From Oceanobacillus halophilus (GTDB lineage: Bacteria > Bacillota > Bacilli > Bacillales > Amphibacillaceae), in NCBI RefSeq assembly GCF_003628505.1, contig NZ_RBZP01000003.1, positions 62,001-126,000 of the forward strand: DNA of 64,000 bases, written 5' to 3'. Every line of letters begins with the position of its first letter. Position 1 is the stretch's first letter. Shown here piece by piece: positions 7,394-18,523 of the stretch. Below the pieces are notes generated by a model that was not told the origin of the DNA, ran no database searches, and saw only the letters and a list, made by a program, of their open reading frames with translations. Both the position numbers and the translations under genes were made by a program.

Positions 7394-8507
7394 ACCAATT
7401 CTCCCACCACAAACCGTCGGAATTATTGGTGGAGGACAGCTAGGAAGAATGATGGCTATTGCTGCGAGATATATGGGATATCAAATTGCTGTTTTAGATC
7501 CAACACCCAATTGCCCAACTGCACAAGTTGCCGACACGCAAATAACAGCAGCATATGACGATATGGATGCAATTAAACAACTTACAGATTTAAGTGATGT
7601 CGTAACGTATGAGTTTGAAAATGTCGACTTAGAAGCAGCTACATTTATTGAAGAACAAGGCAAACTACCACAAGGTTCCAATGTTTTGGGAATTACACAG
7701 AATAGAGAAAATGAAAAAACGCTTATGAGGAAATTAAACCTTCCGATTGCTGAATTTTCCATTGTATCAAATGCTAAGGAGTGTGAGGAAGCATTAAAAC
7801 AGTTCACATTGCCTGCGGTTATAAAAACGTGCAGTGGTGGTTATGACGGGAAGGGTCAGTTGAAGATTAACTCTAAAGCAGATATAGAGCAAGCTAAAGC
7901 ATTTGCAGATAAATATGGTTCTTGCATTTTGGAACAATGGATTACATTTGATAAAGAAATTTCCGTTGTTTTCACTAGATCACAATCAGGCGAGATTGCC
8001 TATTTTCCAATTGCTGAAAACGAACATCGTGACCATATTCTTTTCCAGACAATGGCACCAGCTAAAGTGAATGCAGAAGTACAAATCAAAGCAAATGAAG
8101 CAGCTCGAGTGCTTGCAGAAGAAATGAATATTGTCGGGACTTTTGCGATTGAGATGTTTGTTAAAAATGGTGATATTTATCTTAATGAAATGGCACCAAG
8201 ACCGCATAATTCTGGACACTATACAATCGAGGCCTGTAATATCTCGCAATTTGGCCAACATATACGTGCAATCTGTGGTCTTCCGTTAATGCCAATAATA
8301 CAGTTCAAACCAGCGATTATGCGGAATATTTTAGGAGAGGATATGGAGCCTGTTTTACGTGCCATGCCAAATAGTGAAGAAGGTTTTGTTCATTTATACG
8401 GCAAAGATGAAGCGAAAGTGAAACGGAAAATGGGCCACATTACTTTTACCGCAGACACCGAAAATCAATTATTTGCAAAGGTCGAAAAGTTCGAGGAGGC
8501 AAAATAA
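7380..8507 (+). CDS. purK: N5-carboxyaminoimidazole ribonucleotide synthase PurK
   Basis: 375 residues, an ATP-grasp enzyme that carboxylates AIR with bicarbonate and ATP. N-terminal dinucleotide-type fold [16 protein letters not shown] at about 14-29; ATP-grasp lysine in [13 protein letters not shown]; metal-binding [17 protein letters not shown] near 270-285. The start is TTG at 7380, inside purE, preceded by GAGGGAAG. The following purB ATG overlaps its stop by one base (TAATG), a sign of translational coupling. Confidence 0.97.
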   Translation: MQINKPILPPQTVGIIGGGQLGRMMAIAARYMGYQIAVLDPTPNCPTAQVADTQITAAYDDMDAIKQLTDLSDVVTYEFENVDLEAATFIEEQGKLPQGSNVLGITQNRENEKTLMRKLNLPIAEFSIVSNAKECEEALKQFTLPAVIKTCSGGYDGKGQLKINSKADIEQAKAFADKYGSCILEQWITFDKEISVVFTRSQSGEIAYFPIAENEHRDHILFQTMAPAKVNAEVQIKANEAARVLAEEMNIVGTFAIEMFVKNGDIYLNEMAPRPHNSGHYTIEACNISQFGQHIRAICGLPLMPIIQFKPAIMRNILGEDMEPVLRAMPNSEEGFVHLYGKDEAKVKRKMGHITFTADTENQLFAKVEKFEEAK

Positions 8508-9823
8508 TGATTGACCGCTACACCAGAGAAGAAATGGGAACCATCTGGACGGAAGAGAATAAATACCAAGCATGGCTGGAGGTTGAAATTTTAGCATGTG
8601 AAGCTTGGAGTGAACTTGGCGTTATCCCAAAGGAAGATGTGCAAGCGATTCGCAAAAATGCAACCTTTGACATCAACCGTATCTATGAAATCGAACAGGA
8701 CACCCGCCATGATGTTGTTGCTTTTACTCGAGCAGTTTCGGAAACACTGGGAGAGGAGCGTAAATGGGTTCATTATGGCTTAACCTCTACCGATGTAGTT
8801 GATACGGCACTTTCTTACTTAATCAAACAGGCAAATAAAATTATTCGTAAGGACCTACACAACTTCATCGAAATTTTAAAAAACAAAGCAATAGAACATA
8901 AACATACTGTACAAATGGGCCGGACGCATGGGGTGCATGCTGAACCTACAACATTTGGGTTGAAACTTGCTCTTTGGTATGAAGAGATGAATCGTAATTT
9001 GGAACGTTTTGAACTGGCAGCGAGGGATATAGAGTTTGGCAAAATGTCTGGAGCAGTAGGAACCTATGCCAACATAGACCCTTTTGTTGAAAAATACGTT
9101 TGCCATAAACTTGGCATCTCACCGGCACCTGTATCAACACAGACCCTGCAGCGTGACCGACATGCAGCATATCTGTCAACACTAGCATTGATCGCTAGCT
9201 CCATTGAAAAATTTGCAACAGAGATTCGTGGATTACAAAAGACGGAAACCCGTGAAGTGGAAGAACGTTTCGCCAAAGGACAAAAGGGATCTTCCGCCAT
9301 GCCGCATAAACGCAATCCAATTGGCTCAGAAAATATGACCGGCATGGCACGGGTTGTTCGTGGCTACATGATGACAGCATATGAAAATGTTTCTCTATGG
9401 CATGAGCGTGATATTTCCCACTCCTCAGCAGAACGCGTGATTTTACCGGATGCAACGATTGCCCTAGATTATATGTTGAACCGCTTTGGTAATATCGTCA
9501 AAGATTTAACGGTATTCCCAGAGAATATGAAACGAAATATGGATAAAACACATGGGGTTATTTTCTCACAACGAGTACTGCTTCAATTAATTGATAAAGG
9601 CATGACAAGAGAAGCAGCCTATGACATCGTGCAGCCAAAAGCGATGCAGGCATGGGAAACAGGAACGCATTTTAAGCAGCTAGTCGAGCAAGATAACCAA
9701 ATGAGTAACCTGCTAACACAGGATGAAATAGAGGATTGTTTTGATTACACATGGCATTTAAAAAATGTGAACCTCATTTTTGAACGAATTGGACTAACGG
9801 AAGGAGAAACGAATGAAAGCTGA
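8507..9823 (+). CDS. purB: Adenylosuccinate lyase PurB
   Basis: 438 residues. Acts twice in purine synthesis, cleaving SAICAR and adenylosuccinate with release of fumarate. The superfamily signature [16 protein letters not shown] at about 263-278, the [14 protein letters not shown] block with a catalytic His, and the N-terminal [20 protein letters not shown] typical of Bacillus PurB are all present. It overlaps purC by 11 bp. Confidence 0.98.
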   Translation: MIDRYTREEMGTIWTEENKYQAWLEVEILACEAWSELGVIPKEDVQAIRKNATFDINRIYEIEQDTRHDVVAFTRAVSETLGEERKWVHYGLTSTDVVDTALSYLIKQANKIIRKDLHNFIEILKNKAIEHKHTVQMGRTHGVHAEPTTFGLKLALWYEEMNRNLERFELAARDIEFGKMSGAVGTYANIDPFVEKYVCHKLGISPAPVSTQTLQRDRHAAYLSTLALIASSIEKFATEIRGLQKTETREVEERFAKGQKGSSAMPHKRNPIGSENMTGMARVVRGYMMTAYENVSLWHERDISHSSAERVILPDATIALDYMLNRFGNIVKDLTVFPENMKRNMDKTHGVIFSQRVLLQLIDKGMTREAAYDIVQPKAMQAWETGTHFKQLVEQDNQMSNLLTQDEIEDCFDYTWHLKNVNLIFERIGLTEGETNES

Positions 9824-10523
9824 TCTCTTATATGAAGGAAAAGCTAAGAAAGTCTATCAAGCAGCCAAACAACTGGGGAAATTAGTTTTATCTTATAAAG
9901 ATGATGCAACAGCATTTAATGGAGAGAAGAGGGCTTCATTCGCTGGAAAAGGTCATTTAAATAATGAGATCTCTTCACGGATTTTTGAATATCTCCGGGA
10001 AAGAGGAATTGACTCTCATTTCATTGAGCAATTAAATGAAACAGAACAGCTGGTAAATAAGACAGAAATCATTCCATTGGAAGTGGTTGTTCGGAATGTC
10101 GCAGCAGGAAGCATCACCAGAAGATTGGGAATAGAGGAAAAGACCAATCTTTATCCCCCAATTGTAGAGTTATATTACAAGAAAGATGAATTGGGAGATC
10201 CGTTAATTAATGACGAACATGCCATATTGTTATGCAATATTACTCCTGTCGAACTACAGGAAATAAAGACGAAGGCACTTCAAATTAATAACCACTTGAG
10301 TGAACTTTTTACCGGTTTAGGTGTGATATTAGCAGATTTCAAACTGGAATTCGGAAAGATTAAAGACGATATTGTCCTTTCTGATGAAATTTCCCCGGAT
10401 ACATGCCGTTTGTGGGATAAAGAAACAATGAATAAATTAGATAAAGATGTTTTTCGTCAGGGTACTGGGAATATAATTGAGGTTTATGAAGAAATCTTAC
10501 ATCGACTGGAGGCAATAGTATGA
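9813..10523 (+). CDS. purC: SAICAR synthetase PurC
   Basis: 236 residues. ATP-dependent ligation of CAIR with aspartate to [18 protein letters not shown] at the start, [14 protein letters not shown] in the middle and [21 protein letters not shown] towards the C-terminus are diagnostic. AAGGAGAAACG provides the SD inside the purB end. It overlaps purS by 4 bp. Confidence 0.98.
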   Translation: MKADLLYEGKAKKVYQAAKQLGKLVLSYKDDATAFNGEKRASFAGKGHLNNEISSRIFEYLRERGIDSHFIEQLNETEQLVNKTEIIPLEVVVRNVAAGSITRRLGIEEKTNLYPPIVELYYKKDELGDPLINDEHAILLCNITPVELQEIKTKALQINNHLSELFTGLGVILADFKLEFGKIKDDIVLSDEISPDTCRLWDKETMNKLDKDVFRQGTGNIIEVYEEILHRLEAIV

Positions 10524-10771
10524 AGAAAGTAACAGTTTACGTAACGTTAAAAGCAGGTGTGTTAGATCCACAAGGGAAAGCAATTCAGGAATCTTTGAAT
10601 TCATTGGGCTATCAAGAGGTTAAAGAAGCAAGAGTGGGAAAAGTTATCGAATTAACAGTCGATGATGGTCCGGATTTAGAAGCACGTGTGAAAGACATGT
10701 GTGATAAGCTGCTTGCTAATCCAGTGATGGAAGATTACCGATTCCGTGTGGAGGAGGCTGTTCAAGCATGA
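10520..10771 (+). CDS. purS: FGAM synthase subunit PurS
   Basis: 83 residues, the small bridging subunit of the PurLQS formylglycinamidine synthase found in Gram-positives. It begins [22 protein letters not shown] and ends [11 protein letters not shown], as in Bacillus PurS. The gene order purS-purQ-purL with 4-bp and 17-bp overlaps supports equal synthesis of the subunits. Confidence 0.97.
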   Translation: MKKVTVYVTLKAGVLDPQGKAIQESLNSLGYQEVKEARVGKVIELTVDDGPDLEARVKDMCDKLLANPVMEDYRFRVEEAVQA

Positions 10772-11451
10772 AATTTGCTGTGATTGTTTTTCCTGGTTCC
10801 AATTGTGACCGTGACATGTATCATGCGGTAAAAGAGGTTATGGGGGAAGAAGCGGAATTGGTATGGTATGAAAATAGCAATCTGGAAAACTATGATGCGA
10901 TTTTGCTTCCAGGTGGTTTCTCGTACGGTGATTATCTAAGAGGAGGAGCAGTTGCAGCTACTTCTGACGTAATGAAACAGGTTCGGGAACATGCACAGAA
11001 AGGCAAACCTGTACTAGGTGTTTGTAATGGATTCCAGGTGTTAACTGAATCTGGTTTGCTTCCAGGTGCATTAATGCGTAATAAGAATCTATCCTTTATG
11101 TGTCATCAAGAGTATTTAGTTGTTGAGAATAATGAAACTTTGTTTACCACTGACTATGAAAAAGAGGAGTTGGTTCGTTTTCCAATAGCTCATGGTGAAG
11201 GAAATTACTTCTGTGATGAGGAAACCTTAAAAAAATTGAAGGAGAACAACCAAATAGTATTCACCTATGAAAATAACCCAAATGGATCAGTAGCAGACAT
11301 TGCAGGAATCATTAATAAAGAGGGAAATGTTCTTGGTATGATGCCTCATCCAGAGCGTGCCGTTGAGGCTATAATGGGTAGTTATGACGGAGTGAAGTTA
11401 TTCAAAGCAATGATCAAGAATTGGAGGCAGACCTATGTTACAAACGCGTGA
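10768..11451 (+). CDS. purQ: FGAM synthase glutaminase subunit PurQ
   Basis: 227 residues, a class I glutamine amidotransferase. The nucleophilic cysteine is in [11 protein letters not shown], the catalytic His/Glu pair in [10 protein letters not shown]. It supplies ammonia to Pur[11 protein letters not shown]-like opening ([15 protein letters not shown]) and the [13 protein letters not shown] oxyanion segment are typical. Confidence 0.98.
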   Translation: MKFAVIVFPGSNCDRDMYHAVKEVMGEEAELVWYENSNLENYDAILLPGGFSYGDYLRGGAVAATSDVMKQVREHAQKGKPVLGVCNGFQVLTESGLLPGALMRNKNLSFMCHQEYLVVENNETLFTTDYEKEELVRFPIAHGEGNYFCDEETLKKLKENNQIVFTYENNPNGSVADIAGIINKEGNVLGMMPHPERAVEAIMGSYDGVKLFKAMIKNWRQTYVTNA

Positions 11452-13663
11452 GTGGAGCCCAGAACAAATTGAAGAAAAGAAAATCTATCAGGAAATGGGC
11501 TTAAGTGACCAGGAATATGACATGATTAAAAACATCCTGAAACGCCGTCCAAACTTTACGGAAACGGGCATCTTTTCTGTGATGTGGTCAGAACACTGCA
11601 GTTATAAGACATCCAAACCGCTATTGAAAAAGTTTCCAACGAAAGCACCGAACGTATTGCAAGGTCCAGGAGAAGGTGCTGGTATCATTGATATTGGGGA
11701 TAACCAGGCAGTTGTTTTTAAAGTGGAAAGCCATAACCATCCGTCTGCTGTAGAACCGTATCAGGGAGCGGCAACAGGAGTTGGCGGTATTATTCGTGAT
11801 ATTTTCTCGATGGGGGCACGTCCGATAGCGTCTATGAACTCCCTTCGTTTTGGTAATTTAAATACAGAACGGACGAAATATCTGTTTACAGAAGTTGTTA
11901 ATGGAATTGCCGGGTATGGAAACTGTGTAGGTGTTCCTACCGTTGGCGGCGAAGTGCAATTTGATGACAGTTATGAAGAAAATCCACTAGTAAATGCCAT
12001 GTGTGTCGGGTTGATCAATCATGAAGATATGCAAAAAGGGGTAGCTAAAGGTATCGGCAACACCATCTTGTATGCTGGACCACCAACAGGACGTGATGGG
12101 ATTCATGGAGCGACATTTGCATCAGACGATTTAGGGGAAGATTCAGCAAAAGACCGTCCATCTGTTCAAGTTGGCGATCCATTTATGGAAAAACTAATTA
12201 TTGAAGCATGCTTAGAAGTGATCCATTCTGACGCTCTAGTAGGAATGCAAGATATGGGGGCTGCTGGTCTTACATCGTCCGCATCAGAGATGGCCAGTAA
12301 GGCTGGTACGGGAATGGAAATGAACTTAGACCTTGTTCCCCAGCGTGAATTAGATATGACAGCCTATGAAATGATGCTTTCCGAATCTCAAGAGCGTATG
12401 CTGCTATGTGTGAAACGAGGTCGTGAACAGGGAATTATCGATGTATTTGAAAAATACGGGTTAAATGCAGTTCCAGTCGGTGAAGTTATTGAAGAAAAAG
12501 TGTTTCGAATTAAACATCATGGTGAAGTCGTCGCAGACATCCCGGTGGACCCTCTGGCTGACGATGCACCAGTTTATCACATGCCATCTGCAGAAGCGAA
12601 ATATTTTCAAGATTTTCAAAAGATGGAAAACACGATATCCGAAGTGGATGACCATACAGAAATGTTGAAGACCTTATTACAGCAGCCTACCATCGCAAGC
12701 AAAGAGTGGGTTTATGATCAATATGACTCTATGGTACAAACAAACACAGTCGTAACCCCTGGATCAGATGCAGCAGTTATCCGTATTAAAGGACATGATA
12801 AGGCATTGGCGATTACAACGGACTGCAATTCCCGGTATATTTATTTAGATCCAGAAACTGGCGGGAAAATTGCTGTTGCTGAAGCAGCGAGGAACATTGT
12901 CTGCTCTGGTGCCAAACCACTTGGACTTACAGATGGACTAAACTTTGGTAATCCGTCCAATCCGGAAATTTTTTGGCAAATGGAGAAAAGTGTAGAAGGC
13001 ATGACGGCAGCATGTAACGCACTGGAAACTCCTGTAATTAGCGGTAATGTTTCCTTGTACAATCAATCCAAAGGGAAATCCATTTTCCCAACTCCTGTTG
13101 TTGGCATGGTTGGATTACATGAATCGTTAGAGCATATTACTCCAAGTTTTTTCCAAAATGCAGGAGATATCGTATATGTTATTGGGGAAGCTGAAGCAGA
13201 ATTTGGCGGTAGTGAGTTGCAAAATGTGACTTTAGGAAAATATGAAGGAAAAGCACCTGCAATTGATTTAAACATCGAGGCGAAAAGACAGAACCAATTA
13301 CTAACAGCTATACAATCAGGTCTAGTAGAATCTGCACACGATTTATCAGAAGGTGGCTTGGCTGTAGCCTTAGCTGAAGGTGCCTTTGGAGAAAAAGGCT
13401 TGGGTGCGGAAGTAGATTTATCGGGTAATAGGACCGTTGAATTATTTAGTGAAACACAATCCAGATTTGTTGTTACGATAAATCCGGAGAACCGAGAAGA
13501 CTTTGAGAAATACGTAGAAGACGCAAAAGCAATCGGCAAAGTGACAGGAAATAGTAAACTCCAGGTTCGTGTGAATGGTGAGGAAACAGTGAACGAAGAC
13601 GTGAGTGAACTTGAAAAACTTTGGAGGGGAGCTATCCCATGCTTGCTGAAATCAAAGGCATAA
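11435..13663 (+). CDS. purL: FGAM synthase large subunit PurL
   Basis: 742 residues, the small (Bacillus-type) form of PurL. Uses ATP and ammonia from PurQ to turn FGAR into [21 protein letters not shown] near residue 45, [28 protein letters not shown] near 90-120, and the second-half [16 protein letters not shown] are hallmark AIRS-superfamily blocks. The 3' end overlaps the purF coding region by 25 bp. Confidence 0.98.
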   Translation: MLQTREWSPEQIEEKKIYQEMGLSDQEYDMIKNILKRRPNFTETGIFSVMWSEHCSYKTSKPLLKKFPTKAPNVLQGPGEGAGIIDIGDNQAVVFKVESHNHPSAVEPYQGAATGVGGIIRDIFSMGARPIASMNSLRFGNLNTERTKYLFTEVVNGIAGYGNCVGVPTVGGEVQFDDSYEENPLVNAMCVGLINHEDMQKGVAKGIGNTILYAGPPTGRDGIHGATFASDDLGEDSAKDRPSVQVGDPFMEKLIIEACLEVIHSDALVGMQDMGAAGLTSSASEMASKAGTGMEMNLDLVPQRELDMTAYEMMLSESQERMLLCVKRGREQGIIDVFEKYGLNAVPVGEVIEEKVFRIKHHGEVVADIPVDPLADDAPVYHMPSAEAKYFQDFQKMENTISEVDDHTEMLKTLLQQPTIASKEWVYDQYDSMVQTNTVVTPGSDAAVIRIKGHDKALAITTDCNSRYIYLDPETGGKIAVAEAARNIVCSGAKPLGLTDGLNFGNPSNPEIFWQMEKSVEGMTAACNALETPVISGNVSLYNQSKGKSIFPTPVVGMVGLHESLEHITPSFFQNAGDIVYVIGEAEAEFGGSELQNVTLGKYEGKAPAIDLNIEAKRQNQLLTAIQSGLVESAHDLSEGGLAVALAEGAFGEKGLGAEVDLSGNRTVELFSETQSRFVVTINPENREDFEKYVEDAKAIGKVTGNSKLQVRVNGEETVNEDVSELEKLWRGAIPCLLKSKA

Positions 13664-15045
13664 ATGAGGAATGTGGCGTGTTTGGAATTTGGGGTCATGA
13701 AAAAGCAGCGGAATTAACTTATTACGGTCTTCACTCCATGCAACATCGCGGGCAGGAAGGTGCTGGTGTTGTCGTTAGTGACGGCGAGGAATTAAAGGGG
13801 CATAAAGGATTAGGGTTAGTGAACGATGTATTTAAGAGTGCAAAGTTTGACCAGTTGCAAGGGCCAGTTGCAATTGGTCACGTTCGCTACTCCACACAAG
13901 GGGAGAAAGCTGCTGAAAATGTGCAGCCCTTATTGTTTCGTGCACAAACAGGCAGTATGGCTTTGGCGCATAATGGAAACATCATGAATGCTTTTAAATT
14001 ACGTGGTCAGTTAGAAGAACAGGGAAGTATTTTGCAAACCACCTCTGATACAGAAGTTTTAGCACATTTAATTAAACGAGATGGAAATAGTGTTAGTGAA
14101 GGAACAATCGGTCATGCACTAAATCAAATGGTTGGTGCCTATTCGTATATCATTTTAACAGAAGAAAAAATGTACGCTGCGCTTGATCCATCCGGAATCC
14201 GTCCGTTATCCATCGGCATGATTGGCGATGCTTACGTTGTTGCATCTGAAACTTGTGCTTTTGATCAAATTGGGGCGACTTTTATCCGTGATGTACTGCC
14301 TGGTGAGTTGATTACAATTGATGATAATGGATTACGTTCCACTCACTTTGCAGAACAAAAGCAGCGGAAACTATGTGCGATGGAATATGTTTATTTATCA
14401 AGACCGGACAGCAATATCAATTATGTGAATGTTCACGCTTCACGTAAACAAATGGGGAAAGTACTAGCTAATGAAGCACCAGCAGATGCGGATATTGTCA
14501 TTGGTGTTCCCGATTCCAGTATCTCTGCTGCAATTGGTTTTGCTGAAGAAAGCGGTCTTCCATACGAAATGGGTATTCTTAAAAATCGTTATGTCGGTAG
14601 GACGTTTATTCAACCCTCACAAGAATTACGTGAGCAAGGGGTGAAAATGAAACTATCTCCAGTTCGAGGAATTATTGAAGGAAAACGTGTCATTATGATT
14701 GATGATTCGATTGTTCGTGGAACGACATGCAAGAGAATTGTGAAAATGCTCAAAGCAGCAGGTGCCAAAGAAGTCCATGTGCGTATTGCATCTCCTGCCA
14801 TTCAGAATCCATGCTACTACGGAATTGACATGTCAACAAGAGAGGAACTCATTGCTGCAAATCATACAATTGAAGAAATTGCAGAAATCATTGGTGGGGA
14901 TAGTTTGGCCTATTTAACGGAAGAAGGCTTGGAAAAAGCAGTTTTAGCAGATGATTCCTTCAATCAAGGAATGTGTACAGCGTGTATGACAGGAAAATAT
15001 CCGGTCAAGGAAGAGGAGAAGGAAATTTCTTATACCAGTTATTAG
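13639..15045 (+). CDS. purF: Amidophosphoribosyltransferase PurF
   Basis: 468 residues, committed step of the pathway (PRPP plus glutamine to phosphoribosylamine). The ATG at 13639 is preferred because GGAGGGG lies 9 bp upstream and it gives [19 protein letters not shown], an 11-residue propeptide before the mature N-terminal catalytic Cys as in B. subtilis. The PRPP site [13 protein letters not shown] is near 350. Cysteines for a structural Fe-S cluster are present ([24 protein letters not shown]). Confidence 0.98.
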   Translation: MLAEIKGINEECGVFGIWGHEKAAELTYYGLHSMQHRGQEGAGVVVSDGEELKGHKGLGLVNDVFKSAKFDQLQGPVAIGHVRYSTQGEKAAENVQPLLFRAQTGSMALAHNGNIMNAFKLRGQLEEQGSILQTTSDTEVLAHLIKRDGNSVSEGTIGHALNQMVGAYSYIILTEEKMYAALDPSGIRPLSIGMIGDAYVVASETCAFDQIGATFIRDVLPGELITIDDNGLRSTHFAEQKQRKLCAMEYVYLSRPDSNINYVNVHASRKQMGKVLANEAPADADIVIGVPDSSISAAIGFAEESGLPYEMGILKNRYVGRTFIQPSQELREQGVKMKLSPVRGIIEGKRVIMIDDSIVRGTTCKRIVKMLKAAGAKEVHVRIASPAIQNPCYYGIDMSTREELIAANHTIEEIAEIIGGDSLAYLTEEGLEKAVLADDSFNQGMCTACMTGKYPVKEEEKEISYTSY

Positions 15046-15053
15046 GAATAATT

Positions 15054-15196
15054 ACTTGTTGCACGATTTGTGGATGGTGTTGCTCGGTTAGGGGTGTTGT
15101 CGCTCGAATGAAAGAAGTTGTCGCACGGTTTTGGTTGGAGTTGCGCGAATTTTGAAGGTTGTCGCACGATTTAGGGTTGAAGTAGCTCGGTTTAAA
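15054..15196 (+). repeat. Seven-unit degenerate array with GTYGCDCGRTTT core
   Basis: Between purF and purM, the core GC(A/T/G)CG(A/G) recurs at 15061, 15082, 15102, 15123, 15143, 15164 and 15185, a 20-21 bp pitch. Units begin GTTG or GTTGTC. The core differs from GCGCCYATAAA of the other arrays but the pitch is the same. The remaining bases to 15262 hold only the purM SD region. Confidence 0.85.
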
Positions 15197-15262
15197 TAAG
15201 GTTTCAAGAATATCAGCACTGAAATTCTAATGTCAATACAGTTGTGAGGATGTGTCAGATAA

Positions 15263-16282
15263 ATGTCAGATGTATATAAACAAGCCGGGGTAGATGTTGA
15301 AAAAGGTTATGAAGCTGTAGAACGTATGAAAAAGCATATCGCAAGAACCACACGTCCTGAGGTGCTCGGAGGAATTGGATCTTTTGCTGGCCTTTTTGAT
15401 TTATCTAATTCAACGATGAAAGAACCTGTGATGGTGTCCGGGACAGACGGTGTCGGAACAAAGCTAAAACTAGCTTTTCAAATGGATAAACATGATACAG
15501 TCGGCATCGATTTAGTTGCCATGTGTGTGAATGATATTGTTGCTCAAGGTGCTCAGCCATTATTTTTTCTGGACTACATTGCTTGCGGTAAAAATGAACC
15601 GGAACGGATTGAACAAATTGTAGCAGGTGTATCACAAGGGTGTGTGGAAGCTGGCGCTGCCTTAATTGGCGGGGAAACAGCAGAGATGCCAGGTATGTAC
15701 AACGATGAAGAATACGACCTAGCCGGTTTTGTTGTGGGAATTGCTGAAAAATCGAAACTCCTAACAGGAGAATCTATTCAAGCGGGCGATGTTGTCATTG
15801 GGCTTGCATCTTCTGGCATTCATTCCAATGGATATTCTCTCGTAAGAAAACTAGTAGATGGGATAGATTTGAGTCAAACTCCTCAAGGGTTATCGCAGTC
15901 ATTAGGAGAAGCACTGCTCACACCAACGAAAATCTATGCAAAACCTATTGCGAATGTTATGGAGAAGCATCACATGAAAGGAATCTCTCATATTACTGGT
16001 GGCGGATTCTATGAAAATCTACCACGTATGATGCCAGAAGGTTTGGGTGCTCAAGTGTATCCAGACAGTTGGGATGTTCCAGAAATCTTCCGTTTTTTAC
16101 AGGGACTCGGCTCCATTCCTGAGGAGGAAATGTATGGGGTATTTAATATGGGAATCGGGATGGCAATTGTTGTGAACGAGAGTGATGTTGAAAGCACACT
16201 AGCAATCCTCAAGGAAAGTGGAGAAAATGCTTCGATTATTGGAAAAGTCATAGATCGCGAGGGAGTGCATTTCACATCATGA
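15263..16282 (+). CDS. purM: AIR synthetase PurM
   Basis: 339 residues. Closes the imidazole ring (FGAM to AIR) with [17 protein letters not shown] near 59-72, [36 protein letters not shown] and [16 protein letters not shown] mark the AIRS fold. It is separated from purF by 217 bp of repeat array, unlike the tight spacing elsewhere in the operon, and overlaps purN by 4 bp. Confidence 0.98.
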   Translation: MSDVYKQAGVDVEKGYEAVERMKKHIARTTRPEVLGGIGSFAGLFDLSNSTMKEPVMVSGTDGVGTKLKLAFQMDKHDTVGIDLVAMCVNDIVAQGAQPLFFLDYIACGKNEPERIEQIVAGVSQGCVEAGAALIGGETAEMPGMYNDEEYDLAGFVVGIAEKSKLLTGESIQAGDVVIGLASSGIHSNGYSLVRKLVDGIDLSQTPQGLSQSLGEALLTPTKIYAKPIANVMEKHHMKGISHITGGGFYENLPRMMPEGLGAQVYPDSWDVPEIFRFLQGLGSIPEEEMYGVFNMGIGMAIVVNESDVESTLAILKESGENASIIGKVIDREGVHFTS

Positions 16283-16839
16283 GTCTTGTAAAAGCAGCAG
16301 TTTTCGCCTCTGGAACAGGTAGTAATTTTCAAGCCATTATGGAAAATGCGAACCTTCCATGTGAAATTTCTCTATTAATTTGTGATAAGCCAGGTGCGAG
16401 AGTATTAGAAAAAGCAAAGAAATTTGGTGTTCCAACATTCGTTTTCAAGCCAAAGGAATATACAAATAAGGAAGAATATGAAAAACTTTTAGTAGAGAAA
16501 CTTCGGGAGGCTGATGTTTCTTGGGTTTTTCTGGCGGGATATATGCGGATTGTCGGCCCAACTCTATTAAGTGCCTATGAAGGAAGAATTGTTAATATTC
16601 ATCCTTCGCTTCTGCCAAAATTCCCTGGGAAGGATGCGATTGGTCAAGCCTTTCAAGCAGGGGAGAATGTAACTGGAGTGACCGTACATTTTATTGATGA
16701 GGGCATTGATACAGGACCAATCATCGCCCAGGAACCAGTCTATATTCTAGCAGATGATACAGAAGAGAGTTTAAAGGATAGAATTCAGAAGGTCGAGCAT
16801 CGGTTATATCCGAGAGTCATCCAGAAAATCGTTAAATAG
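16279..16839 (+). CDS. purN: GAR formyltransferase PurN
   Basis: 186 residues. Transfers a formyl group from 10-formyl-THF to [16 protein letters not shown] at the N-terminus, [34 protein letters not shown] with the catalytic NIHPS, and [19 protein letters not shown] are diagnostic. The start overlaps the purM stop (TCATGAG). Confidence 0.98.
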   Translation: MSLVKAAVFASGTGSNFQAIMENANLPCEISLLICDKPGARVLEKAKKFGVPTFVFKPKEYTNKEEYEKLLVEKLREADVSWVFLAGYMRIVGPTLLSAYEGRIVNIHPSLLPKFPGKDAIGQAFQAGENVTGVTVHFIDEGIDTGPIIAQEPVYILADDTEESLKDRIQKVEHRLYPRVIQKIVK

Positions 16840-16865
16840 TCTAATTTACAAAGTGAGGGGTAAAC

Positions 16866-18398
16866 ATGAAACGAGCACTAATCAGTGTTTCCGACAAACA
16901 GAATATCACAGAATTTGCCAAAGGGCTTGAAGAACTAGGTTATGAAATCATCTCTACTGGTGGCACACTAAAAGTTATTCAAGATGCAGGAGTGAAAGCC
17001 ATTGCGATTGACGATGTGACAGGTTTCCCAGAAATTATGGATGGGCGTGTGAAAACATTACATCCAAAAGTTCATGGTGGGTTACTCGCAAAGCGATCTA
17101 ATTCTGATCATATGAAACAAATGGTAGAAAATGAGATTCAACCAATTGATATGGTGGTTGTAAACTTGTACCCATTTAAACAGACACTTGAAAAGGAAGG
17201 TGTCTCCAAACCAGAAATTATTGAGAACATCGATATTGGCGGTCCAACCATGCTTCGTTCTGCTGCGAAAAACTTTGAAGACGTAGCGGTTGTTGTTGAT
17301 CCCAAAGATTATGATGGCATTTTAGAAGCATTGCAAAAAGATGAATTAGATTTTGAAAAACGCCAGCAATTAGCTGCAAAAGTTTTCCGTCATACGGCTC
17401 AATACGATGCAATGATTGCTGAATATTTTATGGAAGAAACAAAAGAAGAATTTCCTGAAAGTTATACTGTTACATATGAAAGAGTTCAATCACTAAGATA
17501 TGGAGAAAATCCTCATCAACATGCTGCTTTTTATAAACGACCTATTGTCCAAACAATGAGTCTAGCAGCTGCCAAACAATTGCATGGTAAAGAATTATCG
17601 TATAACAATATTCAAGATGCCAATGCAGCATTAGAAATTTTAGCAGATTATGAAGGTCATGCGGCAGCTGTTGCTGTAAAACATATGAATCCTTGTGGTA
17701 TCGGTGTTTCTGATACATTGGTTGATGCATTTAGTCGTGCATTTGATGCAGACCCAATTTCTATTTTTGGTGGTATTGTTGCATTGAATAAAGAAGTGGA
17801 TTCTCCAACAGCAGAAAAATTAAGCAGCATTTTCTTAGAAATTGTAATTGCTCCTAGTTTTTCAGAAAAAGCATTAGAAATACTAACGAGAAAGAAAAAT
17901 ATACGCTTGCTTGAATTAGATATGAATAATAAAGAAGCGGTAAATCACAAACTCACGTCTGTAAATGGTGGTGTCTTGATTCAAAGTCAGGATAATGGAA
18001 AAGTAGGGACCGATGACTTGAAAGTTGTTACTAAACGTCAGCCTTCTGAAAAGGAATTAGCAGATTTATTATTTGCTTGGAAGGCAGTGAAACATGTGAA
18101 ATCCAATGCGATTGTGCTTGCGAAAGATGGTCAAACCATAGGGGTTGGTGCAGGTCAAATGAATCGTGTCGGTGCAGCAAAAATTGCCATGGAACAAGCG
18201 GGAGAAAAAGCAAAAGGTTCAGTCATGTCATCGGATGCTTTCTTCCCGATGCCAGATACAGTAGAAGAAACAGTAAAAGCAGGGGTAACAGCGATAATCC
18301 AACCTGGTGGATCGAAGCGTGATCAGGATTCGATTGATGTGTGTGATGAGAACGGAATTGCGATGGTTTATACAGGGATGAGACATTTTAAACATTAA
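16866..18398 (+). CDS. purH: Bifunctional AICAR transformylase / IMP cyclohydrolase PurH
   Basis: 510 residues. The N-terminal cyclohydrolase domain (ALISVSDKQNITEFAKGLEELGYEIISTGGT) and the C-terminal transformylase domain (SLRYGENPHQHAAFY, AVKHMNPCGIGV, SDAFFPMPDTVE, IIQPGGSKRDQDSIDVCDENGIAMVYTGMRHFKH) complete the last two steps to IMP. GTGAGGGG lies before the ATG. Confidence 0.98.
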   Translation: MKRALISVSDKQNITEFAKGLEELGYEIISTGGTLKVIQDAGVKAIAIDDVTGFPEIMDGRVKTLHPKVHGGLLAKRSNSDHMKQMVENEIQPIDMVVVNLYPFKQTLEKEGVSKPEIIENIDIGGPTMLRSAAKNFEDVAVVVDPKDYDGILEALQKDELDFEKRQQLAAKVFRHTAQYDAMIAEYFMEETKEEFPESYTVTYERVQSLRYGENPHQHAAFYKRPIVQTMSLAAAKQLHGKELSYNNIQDANAALEILADYEGHAAAVAVKHMNPCGIGVSDTLVDAFSRAFDADPISIFGGIVALNKEVDSPTAEKLSSIFLEIVIAPSFSEKALEILTRKKNIRLLELDMNNKEAVNHKLTSVNGGVLIQSQDNGKVGTDDLKVVTKRQPSEKELADLLFAWKAVKHVKSNAIVLAKDGQTIGVGAGQMNRVGAAKIAMEQAGEKAKGSVMSSDAFFPMPDTVEETVKAGVTAIIQPGGSKRDQDSIDVCDENGIAMVYTGMRHFKH

Positions 18399-18410
18399 TT
18401 TTGTGGATAG

Positions 18411-18467
18411 AGGAGTGCCTATAAAAAAAGAGGGAGCGCCCATAAATCCTAAAGAAGCACCTATATA
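18411..18467 (+). repeat. Three-unit GCGCCYATAAA array between purH and purD
   Basis: GTGCCTATAAA at 18415, GCGCCCATAAA at 18436 and GCACCTATATA at 18457, each 21 bp apart. The same core as the arrays at 5921 and 23241, in the same orientation. The rest of the 18399-18523 gap holds only the purD SD (GGGGGG). Confidence 0.85.
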
Positions 18468-18523
18468 TCGCAACTAACACCATTAACCCAAAAGCATTAC
18501 GACTAAAACAAGGGGGGAAACGC

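Noticed and set aside
13063-13698. 211-codon ORF on the minus strand opposite purL/purF
   Set aside because: It is fully antisense to strongly conserved genes, has a serine/proline-rich shadow composition and no SD of its own.
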